In this document: piece by piece, positions 1 through 12,057 of the stretch
How positions within the stretch are numbered: the stretch's first letter is position 1
Layout: every line of letters starts with the position of its first letter
Assembly: GCF_000321225.1 (NCBI RefSeq)
Contig: NW_004450323.1
Span: 295,756 to 359,755 of the forward strand
Source: Odobenus rosmarus divergens
Lineage: Eukaryota > Chordata > Mammalia > Carnivora > Odobenidae
Direction: 5' to 3'
Length of the DNA stretch: 64,000 bases
Made by a program: the position numbers and the translations under genes
Notes under the pieces: generated by a model
What the model was told of the DNA's origin: nothing
Seen by the model: only the letters and a program-made list of their open reading frames with translations
Database searches by the model: none

Positions 1-639
1 ATCAGATATCATTGTGGAAAATCTAAGTTCAGGTTTTTGTTTTTGCCACTAGCTAGAGTTGTATTCTTGAGCCAGTCACCATTCTGTTATCCTTAATTTT
101 CTCGTGTGTCAGTGGGGCTAGTATTTCTCGCAGAGTTGTTGGGAAAGTTAAATAAGATTATGTACGTGAAAATAGTTTGCATCCTGAATGACAGTGTATT
201 AATTTAGAGTAAGCTGATTTTATTAGAGTAATTTTTATTACCTTATTATTAAAATAAGCCAATATTTTTGCACATTTATTTATATTACTAATATTAACAG
301 AGAAAGAAATACATTTTTTCTTAAACCTTGAATGCATACATTTGCATTCTTATAATAATACATATAATGTTTGCCTTCACATAACTTAAGGTTCGCTCAA
401 ACCACTTATTCTCACAATGCTAAGTGCTAGATTTGACTAGTTACTTCATGTAGTGAACGTAGTTAGTTTACTTCATGTATTTAATTTAATGAAATGAGTT
501 GATTGGTTATTTAAGTGATATATAGATAATCCAAAGTGTGATCATCAAAATAATATATAATATAACCTTGAGATGTTACTATTAGCTGGGTATAATAAAA
601 ATTAATATTTGTGTAAATCTGTTTTCTATAGGATTTTTT
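1..639. other. AT-rich intronic sequence, nothing recognised
   Basis: Very AT-rich sequence without a repeat family, exon or RNA that I can recognise. Confidence 0.5.
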
Positions 640-1022
640 TTAAATGTATGCCTTTATATTAGGATGTGCTAAGTTATTTTCTGTCACAAACAATCCCCAC
701 GTCTTGGTGGCTTTACAAAATAAAAGGTTATTTTTTATTCATACTGCATATTCAGAGTGGATTGACAGGAGGGGCCTGCCTAATGTCCTTGCTCAGACAC
801 TAAGGGTGATAGCTCTTCCTCTTTCAGTGTCCTTTCCTGATCCGTTTGGCCGAGGGAGCAGAGCATGGGAAACTGCACACTGGCTAATTGAGTTTCATGT
901 CAGTGCATACATAGTTTTCACTCACTTGACATTGGCCAAACTAACTTTTAGAGCCTAAGTGGGGAAATGCAATCCTACCCTTTGCTCAGAAGTACCCAGA
1001 TATTTGGCGATAGCCCTAATTA
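640..1022 (+). repeat. Ancient interspersed repeat relic
   Basis: The segment reads like a decayed mammalian-wide element: CAAACAATCCCCACGTCTTG near the start, 'gagcatgggaaactgcacactggct' mid-way, and 'gggaaatgcaatcctaccctttgctcagaag' near the end. I recognise the pattern as a dispersed repeat but cannot name the family with confidence. Confidence 0.45.
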
Positions 1023-1489
1023 ATATCATAAGCAAATATACTCATTGACTACCCCTCTTTTAAAGGTTACTTGATATTCAAACAAACTAAACATCATAAG
1101 AAAATATATTTTATATTTTAATTTGCTTTCCCAAACTTTGTCTCCCTTAATGCCATCACTAGGACTTTTTTTTTCATTTTTCACATGTAATATTGACTCC
1201 TGTTGTATTATTGAAGGAGATTGTGTTCCCAAACCACCTCCCTATACAATGGTTTCATCAGTGAAACTATCTCAAAATAAAAATAAAAATTGATATGTAA
1301 AATTCTCATTTTCGCTTTTAGGCAGAAATTTTGCTGTTATTGGTGATATTATTTAGGGATTCCATTAGCATGTAGAATATTGTAGTAATGATCATGTAAC
1401 AAGGTCAAAATCATGATGATAAAAACACTAAAAACAGGAAATTAAATTAAAAGACCAAGTTATTTTTGATGTAGAGGCGAAATAATGCA

Positions 1490-1677
1490 AGGGTCAGCAA
1501 ACTATGGCCTGTGGACAAAATCCAGCCTGCCACCTGCTATGTAATTATTAGAGCACAACACACCCATTCATTTTAGTATTGTCTTTGGCTGGCTTTGTGC
1601 TATAACAGAGACCATATGCCCTGCAAAGCTGAAAGTATTTACTATCTGGCCCTTTACAGACAAAGTTTGCCAACGGT
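1490..1677 (-). mobile_element. hAT-type non-autonomous DNA transposon (MER family)
   Basis: Begins GGGTCAGCAAACTATGGCC and ends AAAGTTTGCCAAC, which are imperfect terminal inverted repeats. The interior 'tatctggccctttacagaca' is typical of a common mammalian hAT-Charlie MER element. No transposase is encoded. Confidence 0.7.
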
Positions 1678-2024
1678 GGACTAAAGGAAAGAGTGCAAAG
1701 CAAGGAAAAAGGATAGAGTTTGTAAAGAGAAGCCCTAGATTTGAGACTTAGTTCTAATATTTATTTACCATGTGAATTTGACTACATCAAAGAAATTTTC
1801 TGAGTTGTTTCCTCATGTGAATATTCTGAGTGGCTTCCTAATATGTGAATAACAATAAATGTGCTTGCGACCTCATAGGATTTTATGAAAACTCTAAGAA
1901 TAGTATATTTAATAATGTCTAATAACTATGTACAAAATATTGATCATTTTTCAAGAATATGCTGGGTTTTCCCCTCACTGTCCAATGAAGGTTGACATAG
2001 ACCTTGTGACTCAAGTTCTATGAA

Positions 2025-2147
2025 CCTCTGGAAGGTATGTGGATAAGCTTCAAGGGTTTATAATCATGCTTCCTGGAGAGAGGGTCCACAGTATGTATCA
2101 TATTCTCAAAGGGGTCCACAATCCTTGAAAGGGTTTAAAACCATTGG
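2025..2147 (+). mobile_element. hAT-type MER relic
   Basis: The 'ggagagagggtccacag' and 'ctcaaaggggtccacaatcc' blocks followed by 'ttaaaaccattgg' resemble one end of a mammalian hAT-Charlie MER element. The other end is decayed. Confidence 0.5.
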
Positions 2148-2864
2148 CTTAGATAATTTCTACTGTAATTTTCAGGCTGTAAAATATAATTTTTGCGGTA
2201 CTGAAAATTGAGGGAAAACACCATATTAGAAACATAGCAGCAATATGCTCATGTAGATGCTAGCACACTAAATAATTGCTTGGAGAACTGAGGCTTGTGC
2301 TCAGAAGGAAACCATGAGAAACTGCAGTTCTCAAAATAAGAAAATCTTATTCTATTGCTGAGCTCTGAGTGATATTATAATGTCAGATATTTTCAGTTCT
2401 TCCAAACTCCAGTATATTCTGAGTTGTTTTCTGTAAACATGATAAGAAATGTTCTATTTTAGAAGACTAGAGTGCCACTGATCCCAATCCATGACATTCT
2501 GCATTTCAAAAATTCAGACTATGGAAAATAATTTTAAGAAAATGAAATTTAAGTGCCAGGAAAAGGAGCCAGTGTATTCCTTGGGCAATATAGTAGGGGC
2601 TGGAAATTGTAGATCTATGATAATAGAAAGGAGGTTGTTATAATAATGATACTCTTAATATGGATAATATTTGAAAGTAAAAAATAGCATAGACCTGATT
2701 ATAATTACGTTTCATAAAACTCTTTGTCTTTCTGCAATGTTTCCTGCTTAACTTTTATAAATGTTTGCTGAAAGTCAGAAGATGTGCCATGCCAATTGCC
2801 TTTCAAAATTCATAGAAACTCTAGGAAAGATAAAAATCAAGGCAACTCAAGATAGGGTTTTTGT

Positions 2865-3650
2865 AGTTGAAAATAGAGCTACCATACAACCCAGCAATTG
2901 CACTACTGGGTATTTACCCCAGAGATACAAATGGAGGGATCCGAAGGGGTACGTGCACCCTGATGTTTATAGCAGCAATGTCCACAATAGCCAAACTATG
3001 GAAAGAGCCAAGATGTCCATCGACAGATGAATGGATAAAGAAGATGTGGTGTTTATATACAATGGAATATTATGCAGCCATCAAAAGGAATGAAATCTTG
3101 CCGTTTGCAACAACGTGGATGGAACCGGAGGGTATTATGCTAAGCGAAATAAGTCAATCAGAGAAAGACATGTTTCATATGATCTCACTGATATGAGGAA
3201 TTCTCAATCTCAGCAAACAAACTGAGGGTTGCTGGAGTGGTGGGGGGTGGGAGGCATGGGGTGGCTGGGTGATAGACATTGGGGAGGGTATGTGCTGTGG
3301 TGAGTGCTGTGAATTGTGTCAGACTGTTGAATTACAGACCTGTACCTCTGAAACAAATCATACATTATATGTTAAAAAAAGAAGAAGATAGTAGGAAGGG
3401 AAAAATGAAGGGGGGGAAATCGGAAGGGGAGACAAACCATGAGAGACTATGGACTCTGAGAAACAAACTGAGGGTTCTAGAGGGGAGGGGGTGGGGGGAT
3501 GGGTTAGCCTGGTGATGGGTATTAAAGAGGGCATGTATTGAATGGAGCACTGGGTGTTACATGCAAACAGTGAATCATGGAACACTACATCAAAAACTAA
3601 TGATGTAATGTATGGTGATTAACATAACATAATAAAATAAAATTTAAAAA
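2865..3650 (+). mobile_element. 5'-truncated carnivore L1 (ORF2 C-terminal end and 3' UTR)
   Basis: The insertion is flanked by an exact 13-bp direct repeat ATAGGGTTTTTGT (2852-2864 and 3651-3663), its target-site duplication. It starts within the ORF2 C-terminal region (Gln-Leu-Lys-Ile-Glu-Leu-Pro-Tyr type sequence), then has the G-rich 3' UTR and an A-rich tail ATAATAAAATAAAATTT. The ORF2 remnant is frameshifted and non-functional. Confidence 0.93.
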
Positions 3651-3663
3651 ATAGGGTTTTTGT

Positions 3664-5684
3664 TTATGTCAGTATAGAAAAGAAATAATATTCATTTGTG
3701 TGGCAAAATTATGCATGAGGAATTAATGGTATGCTCACTTAAAATCAAATCAAATTAAAAATTTAGTAAGGAGTACATGTACATGATTAAACAAACACAC
3801 AAGAAACAAATAAGCGGTATAAAAATTATAGAGTGACAGCTAAGTGTCCCGCCTGCAGCTGACCCCCCAATCTCATCCTCTACACAGTCAACCACTGTTA
3901 CTTATTATTCTGAACATCATTTGGGTGTGTGGGTGTGTGTGTGTGATTAACATATACGGTCCTTTATTTTACAAGTGAAAGCTGCTCTCTACTCTGCTAT
4001 TTGTGCATAATAATGGTCTTGAAAATTTTTTCTTATCACTTCCTAAAGATTTGCTTTATTTTAGCAGCTGCATAGTATTCCATTTTAATGATACATTGTA
4101 TCTCTACCCCGTTGATGGTCATTAGTTTTTTGTCACTAGGAACAAGGCAACACTGGATGTTTAAATGTTATATAACATATCTATATACATATATAGATAA
4201 TATAACTGTATCTGGATATATGTGTGTGTGCATATATGTCTATGATTTCACATTTCCTTGATCAATACCACTTTTTAACAGTCCTTCTGTTATGCTTGTT
4301 TTTTAAAAAATCATGATTGTGAATATTTTATTGATACAGTTACAGATATAGATCGATCTTTTCTCCTGTATGGTAACATATGATTAATAGAAAAATAGAA
4401 AAATGCAGAAAAGTATAAAAAAAGGAAAGTAACTAGCTATGACTACATTTCCTTATAGTCATGTTCCTGTGTGGGCTTACTTGATATAGTTGACATAGTT
4501 GGTATCATAATCACTGATTTTTTAGAAATATTTAACATGATCCTTATGGATATTATAAATTTGAGCTGTTCGGCATAAGATATCTGTCATTGGATAGGTT
4601 ATTAATCTTTCAAATTAAAAACTAAAGACAATGGCTCAGATCTTTTAATATGAACTTCAAAGATCCAGAAAGTCATTGCTTAATCTACTTGGCATTTGTA
4701 ATGGCTACTTGTTATAGACTGTGCTGTTTTACCACTGTAAAAGGGAAAAAACAATTTTGTTCATTATTCTCAGGCAACATGATCCAGTCATCTAAATTGT
4801 ATAATCCAACATATGTCACTCAAACTGTGAGAGAAAGAATTCAGCATGCCATATAAATACCTAGTTATTATGAGGATTTATCTCACAATTATTAGTTTAT
4901 GTAAGTTGTCAGAGAGAGAGTTTTTTTCAGTGAAGCTACATGAGTGGAATAAATATTTGCATGTCTGCAAATGGCTTTCTTGCGTGAAAGATAATTTTGT
5001 CGGACATAAAATTCTGGAATCACAACTTTTCCCCATCACAACCCTGAAGATATTTCTGTATCGTCTTTTGGCATTTGCTGTTAGACAGGAGAAGTTTGAT
5101 ACTGGCCTGATTTTTCTTCCTTTATTAGTAACCTCTTTTCCCTAACTGTCTCTTTTTTTAATTGAAGGTGTTCTTTTAATCTTGCAGTGGTTTCTTTTAT
5201 TTTGTTAGTTTTTTTAACCTTTGTTTAATTATATTTTTGATTATTCTATTCTAATAATTATGTTTTTCCACCTCCAGGGACACTGACAATTTTTGTGTTG
5301 TTCTTTGCTCTCAGTTTTCTCTATATATTATTTACTTTTTGAAATTCTTTCTACCTTTATTTTTTTGGTAATTCTAGACATTCTTTTGTGTTCTGTAAAC
5401 TGCAGCAATAGTTAGAATTTTTACTATTTCAGTTCTCCTTAATTATCTTAAATACAGATTTTAATTTTGTAATTGCACAGTTTTCTTTCAATATTATACT
5501 ATCCTACCCATCTCTTTTTCTTTACTTAATTTTGCCTTTAGATCCCAGTGAATTCTTTTTTTTTTTTTTTTTTTGGTGGCTTTACGCTCCAGATTTATAG
5601 ATCTAATGCTTTATTCTCTCCTATCGTTGTTTCTAAACGTGTTCTGGGCTCTGCAGTATACCACTTTCAGAGATGCTCTCTTCC
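3664..5684. other. AT-rich intron, mostly unrecognised
   Basis: Contains a short GT run (about 3923-3945), a TATA/ATAT-rich stretch (4160-4240) and a T19 run near 5556. From about 4940 to 5480 the wording ('ggacataaaattctgg', 'tgaagatatttctgtatcgtcttttgg') suggests a very old L1 in minus orientation. The rest shows nothing. Confidence 0.4.
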
Positions 5685-5880
5685 TCTTATTCATTCATTC
5701 ACTTGGCAAATATTTATTGAGCAACTATTAAGTAGTGTCTAGATGGTTGGAATACATCAAGCAAACAGACAAAAAACTAGTGAGAGATTTAACAAGGAAC
5801 TAAATTATATGGCATGTTACATGTTAATTATATAGCTGTGGGGAAAAAATAGACTAGGAGTGGGAGGTATAATTTTAAAG
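5685..5880 (-). repeat. L2 (LINE2) 3' relic
   Basis: Reads 'attcattcattcacttggcaaatatttattgagca', the reverse complement of the L2 3' end, then decayed L2 text. Confidence 0.65.
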
Positions 5881-6544
5881 GAGTCTAAAAGGTGATATCT
5901 CTTTTCCAGTTTTCTATATGACTTGCTTTCACTTTGGATCTGTGTTTTTAACTGGTGGACACAGAGTGGGGATGGAGGCCCAGAAGTTCTTTCTCCTTAA
6001 TTCAATGTGTGTAGGCTTAGTAGGAGGATAACAGAAGTAGGGTTAGCCACCAATTAGTGCATTTCAGTTGACTTCCCTCTCCTGAGTGGAAAATCCTCCC
6101 ATATTCTCCATCTATAGGCTCTGAATTGCTATAGAAACAAGGAAATAGTATTTTTTTTTTCTAGCTTTTGTTCTGAGCTATCTTTGAGACAGTCCTATTA
6201 CCTTCCAGGTTTGGGCTTTTCTAATGGACTGAATTTAGGGCAAAGGAGTCCACATTTAGGGCAAGGTCAGGCCTTTTCCTAATTACCTCTCTTTTGCATG
6301 TGTTCATGCTTCACTTCAAGGTCCAATGAGGGTGTGCAAGAAATTAAGACGTAAGGAGGCTGCATGGTATGGATCAGTGGTTTTCATACTCCCTCCACAC
6401 CCCCCACCCCCTGGAATCTTCTTTAAATTAAACCTTATGAATTTCAAACAGATATAAAACAGATAAATGGATCTATTTGTGCGAGTGTGAGTGTCTATGG
6501 TGGGGCGGCGGTGGTAGGTTGCTTCCATTGCAGGGCAGGACTTG

Positions 6545-6660
6545 GAGGTCAGACAGATCTGTATGTAAACGCTGGCTGTGACTTTTGATTAGCCCTCACG
6601 TGTTTTACTTAACATTTCTGAGCCTTCGTATAAATAAGTCTTAAAACACCTTTTCCAGAA
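6545..6660 (+). repeat. MIR relic
   Basis: 'ggaggtcagacagatctgtatgtaaacgctggctgtgac' followed by 'tttacttaacatttctgagcctt' follows the MIR SINE core order. Confidence 0.5.
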
Positions 6661-6699
6661 TGTTACTTTGGGAATCAACTGAGAAGAAGATACCCATTT

Positions 6700-6845
6700 T
6701 TGGCTTAGCAAACCAAGGCATTGAGAGATTAAATAACATGCCTCAATCATGCAGCAAGTACATGGCATTAGTGAGGTTTTAAACCCACAGAGCCAAGCTA
6801 CAGTGTTGGCACTTGTAACCTCTGACCTCTATGTTGCATCCTATC
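6700..6845 (-). repeat. MIR relic
   Basis: 'gagattaaataacatgcctcaatcatgcagcaagta' then 'gaggttttaaacccacagagcc' is the reverse strand of MIR. Confidence 0.6.
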
Positions 6846-6849
6846 TTGA

Positions 6850-8255
6850 AAAAAGTTGAATAGATATGTTTTATCACAAATTGTGAGTGAACTGATGGTA
6901 ACTTTCTCTCTCCCTCCTAATGGTTAAGGACTTAGTTCTAGACTCCACCTTTCTAGGTAAAGGGGCTATGCCATTGTTACCTTTGGAAAATTTACAAGTA
7001 ATTGGCAGAAAATCGGCTTAAAAAGTCCTGGACTCTGATGTGCCCTTCAACACTCTTTTTACTTATAAATTCTAAATTAAGCAAAGTATGTCCATCTACC
7101 TTTACCATGTGTGTGAGAAAACCTTGTATGATATTTAGGCTAAACGGCCTTCCTGTTTTGATGTGGAGAATATGGTTCTTAAACATGTAAATGCACACTC
7201 TTGGTTTTCGTCTATAGTATATCTTTACAAAAAAATGAGATGCACAAATAAAATTATTTTGAGGAAATTTAATTTGTCAAAATCGAAGAATGCATGAGAA
7301 TCGAATCTTATAGCGGAGATTAATCTTAAAGATGCCAGGGGCTGTTGAATTTAAAGTGAATTTAATCAATGCCCCTTAATGGTTTAGGTGATGTGTTCTT
7401 TCATCTAAATGACCTGACTTCAGCTGTCAACACTCAGGGTCGCTATCTGCATGATTATGCATCTTTCAGGTAGGTTAGCTGCCACACTCTCTCTTCTTTC
7501 TGACACAAACAGTAGTTGATGAGTTTTGCATTACTGCCCCAAGGCAATAGCCAAAGCAAGCATAGTTCCTTAATTTCAAGGTAAAATTGTATTAAATATA
7601 GACATTTGGCACTTGAAAACTTTGCATTTTATGTCAACCTATGCTACCTCATGACCACCCAATACTTGGTCTGTTTTCCATGTTTGTTTAATGAATGATG
7701 CAGTTAGAATTCTGTTGGTCATTTCAACTCTTAAATTTCCCAGTTTTGTTTAACACAATGCAGATGCCTTAGAAAAATTCAGCTGCTTTTTCTCCCTCAG
7801 TTCATGGCACTTTGTATTGTGAATATAGAAAACTAATAGGCCCTCTGAGACGAGAGCCTGCCTAGCAATCTTCTGAGAGATGTCCTAGTAGTTCTTCCAA
7901 AACAACAGCCTCTGCTGTGATAGTTAGGAAGTTTACAACCCTTGCTCTTGAAGGTGGAGATACTCTGAGAGCTGCCAAAACCTGCTTGGCTGTGTCAGTG
8001 AATGGTGAACTGCAGTAACTTCCGGCACTTCATTTCTGGGATTACTTTATTGGTTCAAGTAGCTATTTTTGTCTCACTGCATAATCTGCAAAGGGAGGAA
8101 CCTGAAAAGAAAGTGTGGGCTCAACTTCTAACTTTAAACATGTTTCAAGTGAAAAAGCAAAATCATCCTCAATGTCACCATTATTTTTATCAACAACTGG
8201 CACTGATTCTGAGCATCGGTGGCAGTACCTGAGCCATGAAAGTAACTTTTTATGG
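6850..8255. other. Intron, nothing recognised
   Basis: No exon, repeat family or RNA that I can name. Local short frames lack any protein resemblance. Confidence 0.4.
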
Positions 8256-8259
8256 CCAG

Positions 8260-8505
8260 GAAAGGAACTTGAGCTGGCTGATACTCACTGACTACTCACC
8301 ACTGTGGGCCAATCACCATACTAAGACCTTTATGTGTATTATATCACATAATCCTCATTACTCTTTTACAAATGGGGAAGCTGAGGCACTGAGGATTTTT
8401 AGTCACTTTCTCAGGAATTAGAGGGGCAAAGCTAGCATTCAAATCCAGGTATTTGGGCTCTAGAACCTAGAGTCTTAACCATTATGCCATACTGACCTCG
8501 GTATA
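8260..8505 (-). repeat. MIR relic
   Basis: 'tatgtgtattatatcacataatcctcatt', 'aatggggaagctgaggcactgagg', 'attcaaatccaggtatttgggctct' and 'gagtcttaaccattatgccatac' give the MIR sequence in reverse from end to end. Confidence 0.8.
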
Positions 8506-8942
8506 CTTGAAAATAAATTTGAATGAGTATGTTTGACTTCTTTTAGGAAAATGATTGCAAGTCAGAGAAAGTATAGCTTTTTTGGCAACTCAGATTATTA
8601 ATGTCTACCAAGGTCCAACTTCTTAAAATGCAGAAAAATGTAATTTTTTTTTTGCATTTTTATGTCTGTTGTATTACTTTCAGGGTGGTTTGATGATAGA
8701 TGAATTATATAGTTTTATCATTTTACCACTTACAGTGTTAAAGAAAAAATTATTTAATGATACTTGTTAAAGAAGGTAAGACAAACTATCTTTAGGACCA
8801 TTGTGATAAATATAAGGACCACTGCCGTGGACTTTTGTAGTAGGGGAGAGAGATTGGGTTCAACTCTGAATATAACAAGGCGAAGTGGGAACTTATAGCC
8901 AAGGAGCAGGAAAGGAGTCAGTGGATAGAAAATTAGTAAGAG

Positions 8943-9300
8943 CGCTGTGAATTGTGTAAGACCATTGAATCACAGACCTGTGCCTCTGAAACAAATAATA
9001 CATTATATGTTAGAAAAAAAGAAAATAGTAGGAAGGGAAAAATGAACGAGGGGAAATCAGAGGGGGAGACGAACCATGAGAGACTATGGACTCCAAGAAA
9101 CAAACTGAGGGTTCTAGAGGGGAGGGGGGGGGGAGAAGGGATAGCCCGGTGATGGGTATTAAAGAGGGCATGTACTGAATGGAGCCCTGGGTGTTATACG
9201 CAAACAATGAATCATGGAACACTACATCAAAAACTAATGATGTAATGTATGGTGATTAACATAACATAATAAAATAAAAAATTACACTATTTAAAAAAAA
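8943..9300 (+). mobile_element. Short L1 3' UTR insertion
   Basis: A 358-bp L1 3' end (GCTGTGAATTGTGTAAGACC to the A-rich tail) flanked by a 16-bp duplication, AGAAAATTAGTAAGAG at 8927-8942 and the same with one change at 9301-9316. It has the same family and orientation as the copy at 2865-3650. Confidence 0.92.
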
Positions 9301-9635
9301 AGAAAATTACTAAGAGAACACATTACGGGTAAGGGAGAATTTGGGCTAAAACAACTATCAAGATTCTTGCTGAAGGCCTGTTGGATGTTCAGATATCACC
9401 TTGGCAATGGTGGAGGATGAGGAACCCGATCAGATATGGAGAATGATCAGATTTTTAGGATGGGGCTTTCTGCCTAAACTGACTTAGCAGGATTCTTGCT
9501 AGAACTGGACTTTATAAGGAAGGACACAGGAGCCCAAGATTTAGTCAAAAAAGAGAGCTCAAAAGAACCTGACCAAACTCTGGTCAATGAGAGAATCTTT
9601 GCTGATAGATGGTACGGTTTTATTTATTCCTTGTT

Positions 9636-9747
9636 TTCTTTTGTTTTTTGTTTTTTAAGTAAACTCTACACCCAGCATGGGGCTTGAACTCATGGCCCCC
9701 AAATCCAGAATTGCAGGCTCTACTGACTGAGCCAGCCAGACCCCCTT
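9636..9747 (-). mobile_element. Old carnivore SINE head
   Basis: 'ttttaagtaaactctacacccagcatggggcttgaact' to 'ctgactgagccagccagaccccc' is the reverse of the tRNA-derived SINE head. It lacks the long CT-rich body, as in older SINEC subfamilies. A short repeat TTATTTATT flanks it. Confidence 0.75.
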
Positions 9748-9935
9748 ATTTATTGATTTTTTAGTTTATTGTTTGATACCATGTATGGTCAGGAATATGA
9801 CATCAATTATGCTGAAGTTCCTATAGGAAAATTCTTTTAACAATAACCGTTAAAATATGATTTCCAGGAAATGTGTTATTATCATAGAAGTTCAGATTCC
9901 TGATTTATAATCTCTCTCAAAACATGGGAAAATTT

Positions 9936-10140
9936 GGGGCATCTGGGTGACTCAGTGAGTTAAGCTCTTGATTTTGGCTCAGGTCATGATCTCAGGGTCT
10001 TGAGATCGAGCCCACATGGGATTTTGCACTGGATATGGAGCCTATTTAAGATTCCCTCTTTCCTTCTCCCTCTGTCTGCACCTGCTCCCCCTCCCATGTG
10101 TGTTTGAGCTCTCTTTCTCTCTCTCTCTCTAAAAAAAAAA
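9936..10140 (+). mobile_element. Carnivore tRNA-derived SINE
   Basis: Head GGGGCATCTGGGTGACTCAG, then 'ggctcaggtcatgatctcagggt', a CT-rich body with a (CT)n run, and an A-tail. Flanks share ATGGGAAAA/GTGGGAAAA. Confidence 0.88.
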
Positions 10141-10395
10141 GTGGGAAAACTCATCATTCATATTTTTGCTAGAAGTAGTTCCCCATTTCTTTAGTGTTAT
10201 TGGGTCATTCTTCTCCTTTCTTGGGATAAAGGGAGAATCAGATGATAGGCAGTTAAATAGCACATGAATTTGCAGCCATTTATAGAGATACTTCATTACA
10301 CCTCGAATAGATCTCTGTTTATTGGCTGGAGCTTCAGATAAAATAGTTGGTCAACATTTAGTGGTCATGTTTTATCAAAAATGCGTATCTTTATG

Positions 10396-10592
10396 GAGCG
10401 CCTGGGTGGCTCATTTGGTTGAGCAACCTACTCTTGGTTTTGGCTCAGGTCATGATCTCAGGGTTGTAAGATCCATCCAGCCCTGCGTTGAGCTCCGCAC
10501 TCAGCAGGGAGTCTGCTTGAGAGTCTCTCTCTCCCTCTGCCCCTCCCCCCACTCACACTCACACACACTCTAAAATAAATCTTTTTTAAAAT
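10396..10592 (+). mobile_element. Carnivore tRNA-derived SINE
   Basis: Head GAGCGCCTGGGTGGCTCATT, then TCAGGTCATGATCTCAGGGT, a CT-rich body and the tail CTAAAATAAATCTTTTTTAA. Confidence 0.9.
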
Positions 10593-11129
10593 GCGCAGTT
10601 AGATTATTATTGTTTTTTGGCAAAATTCCTTTGCCAAGGGAATTTCCTCTCAACTTTTAGCTTTCGATGTAGGTTATATAAAAGAATCTTGTTAGCAAAA
10701 AATGCGTGGTAGCAACTTAATCAGATATTCATGATTTTAGAAAAGTTCAAAAGCCAACAAGAAATATGTAACTTCCTATAGATTTGCAACTTTACAATTG
10801 TGATGTAGGATTTTATTATATAAGTTGCAACTGAGGATGGCAAGGGAGCCATCTTGTGAAATACTGTTTGAACTGCAGGCCCGGGGCTTCTGCGCCAAGT
10901 GAAAGCGTGATGATGTTGAAGTTAAAACAAAATGTCAAACAGTCCTTTGATGTAGTGACTTTAATTGACACATTTGTTTTAATGCCCCTATACTTTCTTT
11001 TCCAGTCTAACTAGGTAAAACAGCAAATATTGGCAGAATGGCATGTCCAGGTATGAATCCATACTCAGTGGTTATATAACTGAGAACTCTTAAGTTTGAG
11101 AAACAGTATCTATAGTCTTGATCCCAGAT

Positions 11130-11365
11130 ACTTAGCTCTGAGCAACTGAGCTAATAGTTTAAATCTCAGCCTTACCAGTTAGCTAACTGTTTAAGGTTGA
11201 ACATAGTATTTCACTTCAATAAACTGTAGTTTCCACATTCAGAGAGTGGGGATAATTAGTTGTGCTTAATCTCATTGGGTTGTGAAAGTTTAATTAAATA
11301 TCCATGCGAAGGGATGAGCACTACATCTAGCACATAGTGAGAGCGATGTTCAGTAAATAATAGTG
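11130..11365 (+). repeat. MIR relic
   Basis: 'taaatctcagccttaccagttagctaact', 'ggggataattagttgtgc', 'attgggttgtgaaagtttaattaaat' and 'agcacatagtgagagcgatgttcagtaaata' appear in MIR order over the full length. Confidence 0.75.
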
Positions 11366-11644
11366 TTGCCTGTTATTTTTTTACTGGTAATGAAAATTAT
11401 TTCATTATTTTTATTATTGGCAATAAAAACATAGTAATCGAGTAATACCATAACCAGTCTAGAAGAGGTGCTGTGATCAAGGTCATCCAAAATACAGAGG
11501 GACAGAGGCAGATTTACTTGAGACTAATGAGAGTTAAGCTTCAGGACCTCCTCCCCTCACTTACATGGGTTTACTCCCTAATTTTGTATTCTTTTTCCTC
11601 AAGCGCCCCTTCCCCCACACTGTATAGCTTTAGACCCATAAACC

Positions 11645-11820
11645 CTGCCCCTGTCACAGGGGTATAAATTAGAATCACTTCTATAGATATTTAAAAATAC
11701 ATGTGCACATTCCCTTCTCCTCCCATTGGAAGACAATAATTTAGTTGTTCTGGAGTCGATTTGTTTTTTAAGTTTCATATGTGATTCTGATGTGCACCCT
11801 TGTTTTAAAACCAGTGATCT
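11645..11820 (+). mobile_element. MER5A-like hAT-Charlie element
   Basis: Palindromic MER5A layout: 'taaattagaatcacttctatagatatttaaaaatac' at the left and 'ttaagtttcatatgtgattctgatgtgcaccc...accagtg' at the right, about 175 bp in all. Confidence 0.65.
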
Positions 11821-12009
11821 GGAAGAACAATGTACAACTTTGTGAAAGTTCTGAAATGAATACATCTTTTTATCAAGACGTGATTTAATTGTCTTTTAAT
11901 TAGGATCATGTTTTTCTGGAGCCATATTTTTTCTTCATTGTTTGGTTAGGTCCTTTGCTATATAGCATAGCTATGACTTTGACTAGCTCATTTCACTTAG
12001 ATTTCTAGG

Positions 12010-12047
12010 GTTTCCGTAGTGTAGTGGTTATCACGTTCGCCTAACAC
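12010..12047 (+). pseudogene. Retrocopied 5' half of tRNA-Val (AAC)
   Basis: These 38 nt match the 5' half of mammalian tRNA-Val(AAC), as I know it, with no mismatch that I can see. They run from GTTTCCGTAGTGTAGTGG through the D arm to TTCGCCTAACAC, and stop at the 3' edge of the anticodon loop (CTAACAC). The anticodon-stem 3' strand, T arm and acceptor 3' strand are absent, so this is not a functional tRNA gene. Flanks carry near-identical 13-mers, CACTTAGATTTCT (11994-12006) and CACTTTGATTTCT (12045-12057), which look like a target-site duplication overlapping the last CAC. There is no A-tail. This fits L1-mediated insertion of a tRNA half, a class of tailless retropseudogene. The A box is intact but there is no B box, so Pol III transcription is unlikely. 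Confidence 0.85.
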
Positions 12048-12057
12048 TTTGATTTCT

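Noticed and set aside
9936..10592. tRNA genes at the GGGCGCCTGGGTGGC heads
   Set aside because: These are tRNA-derived SINE heads followed by CT-rich bodies and A-tails, not tRNAs.
12010..12047. Functional tRNA-Val gene
   Set aside because: Only the 5' half is present. There is no T arm or B box, no acceptor 3' strand and no Pol III terminator in the right place.
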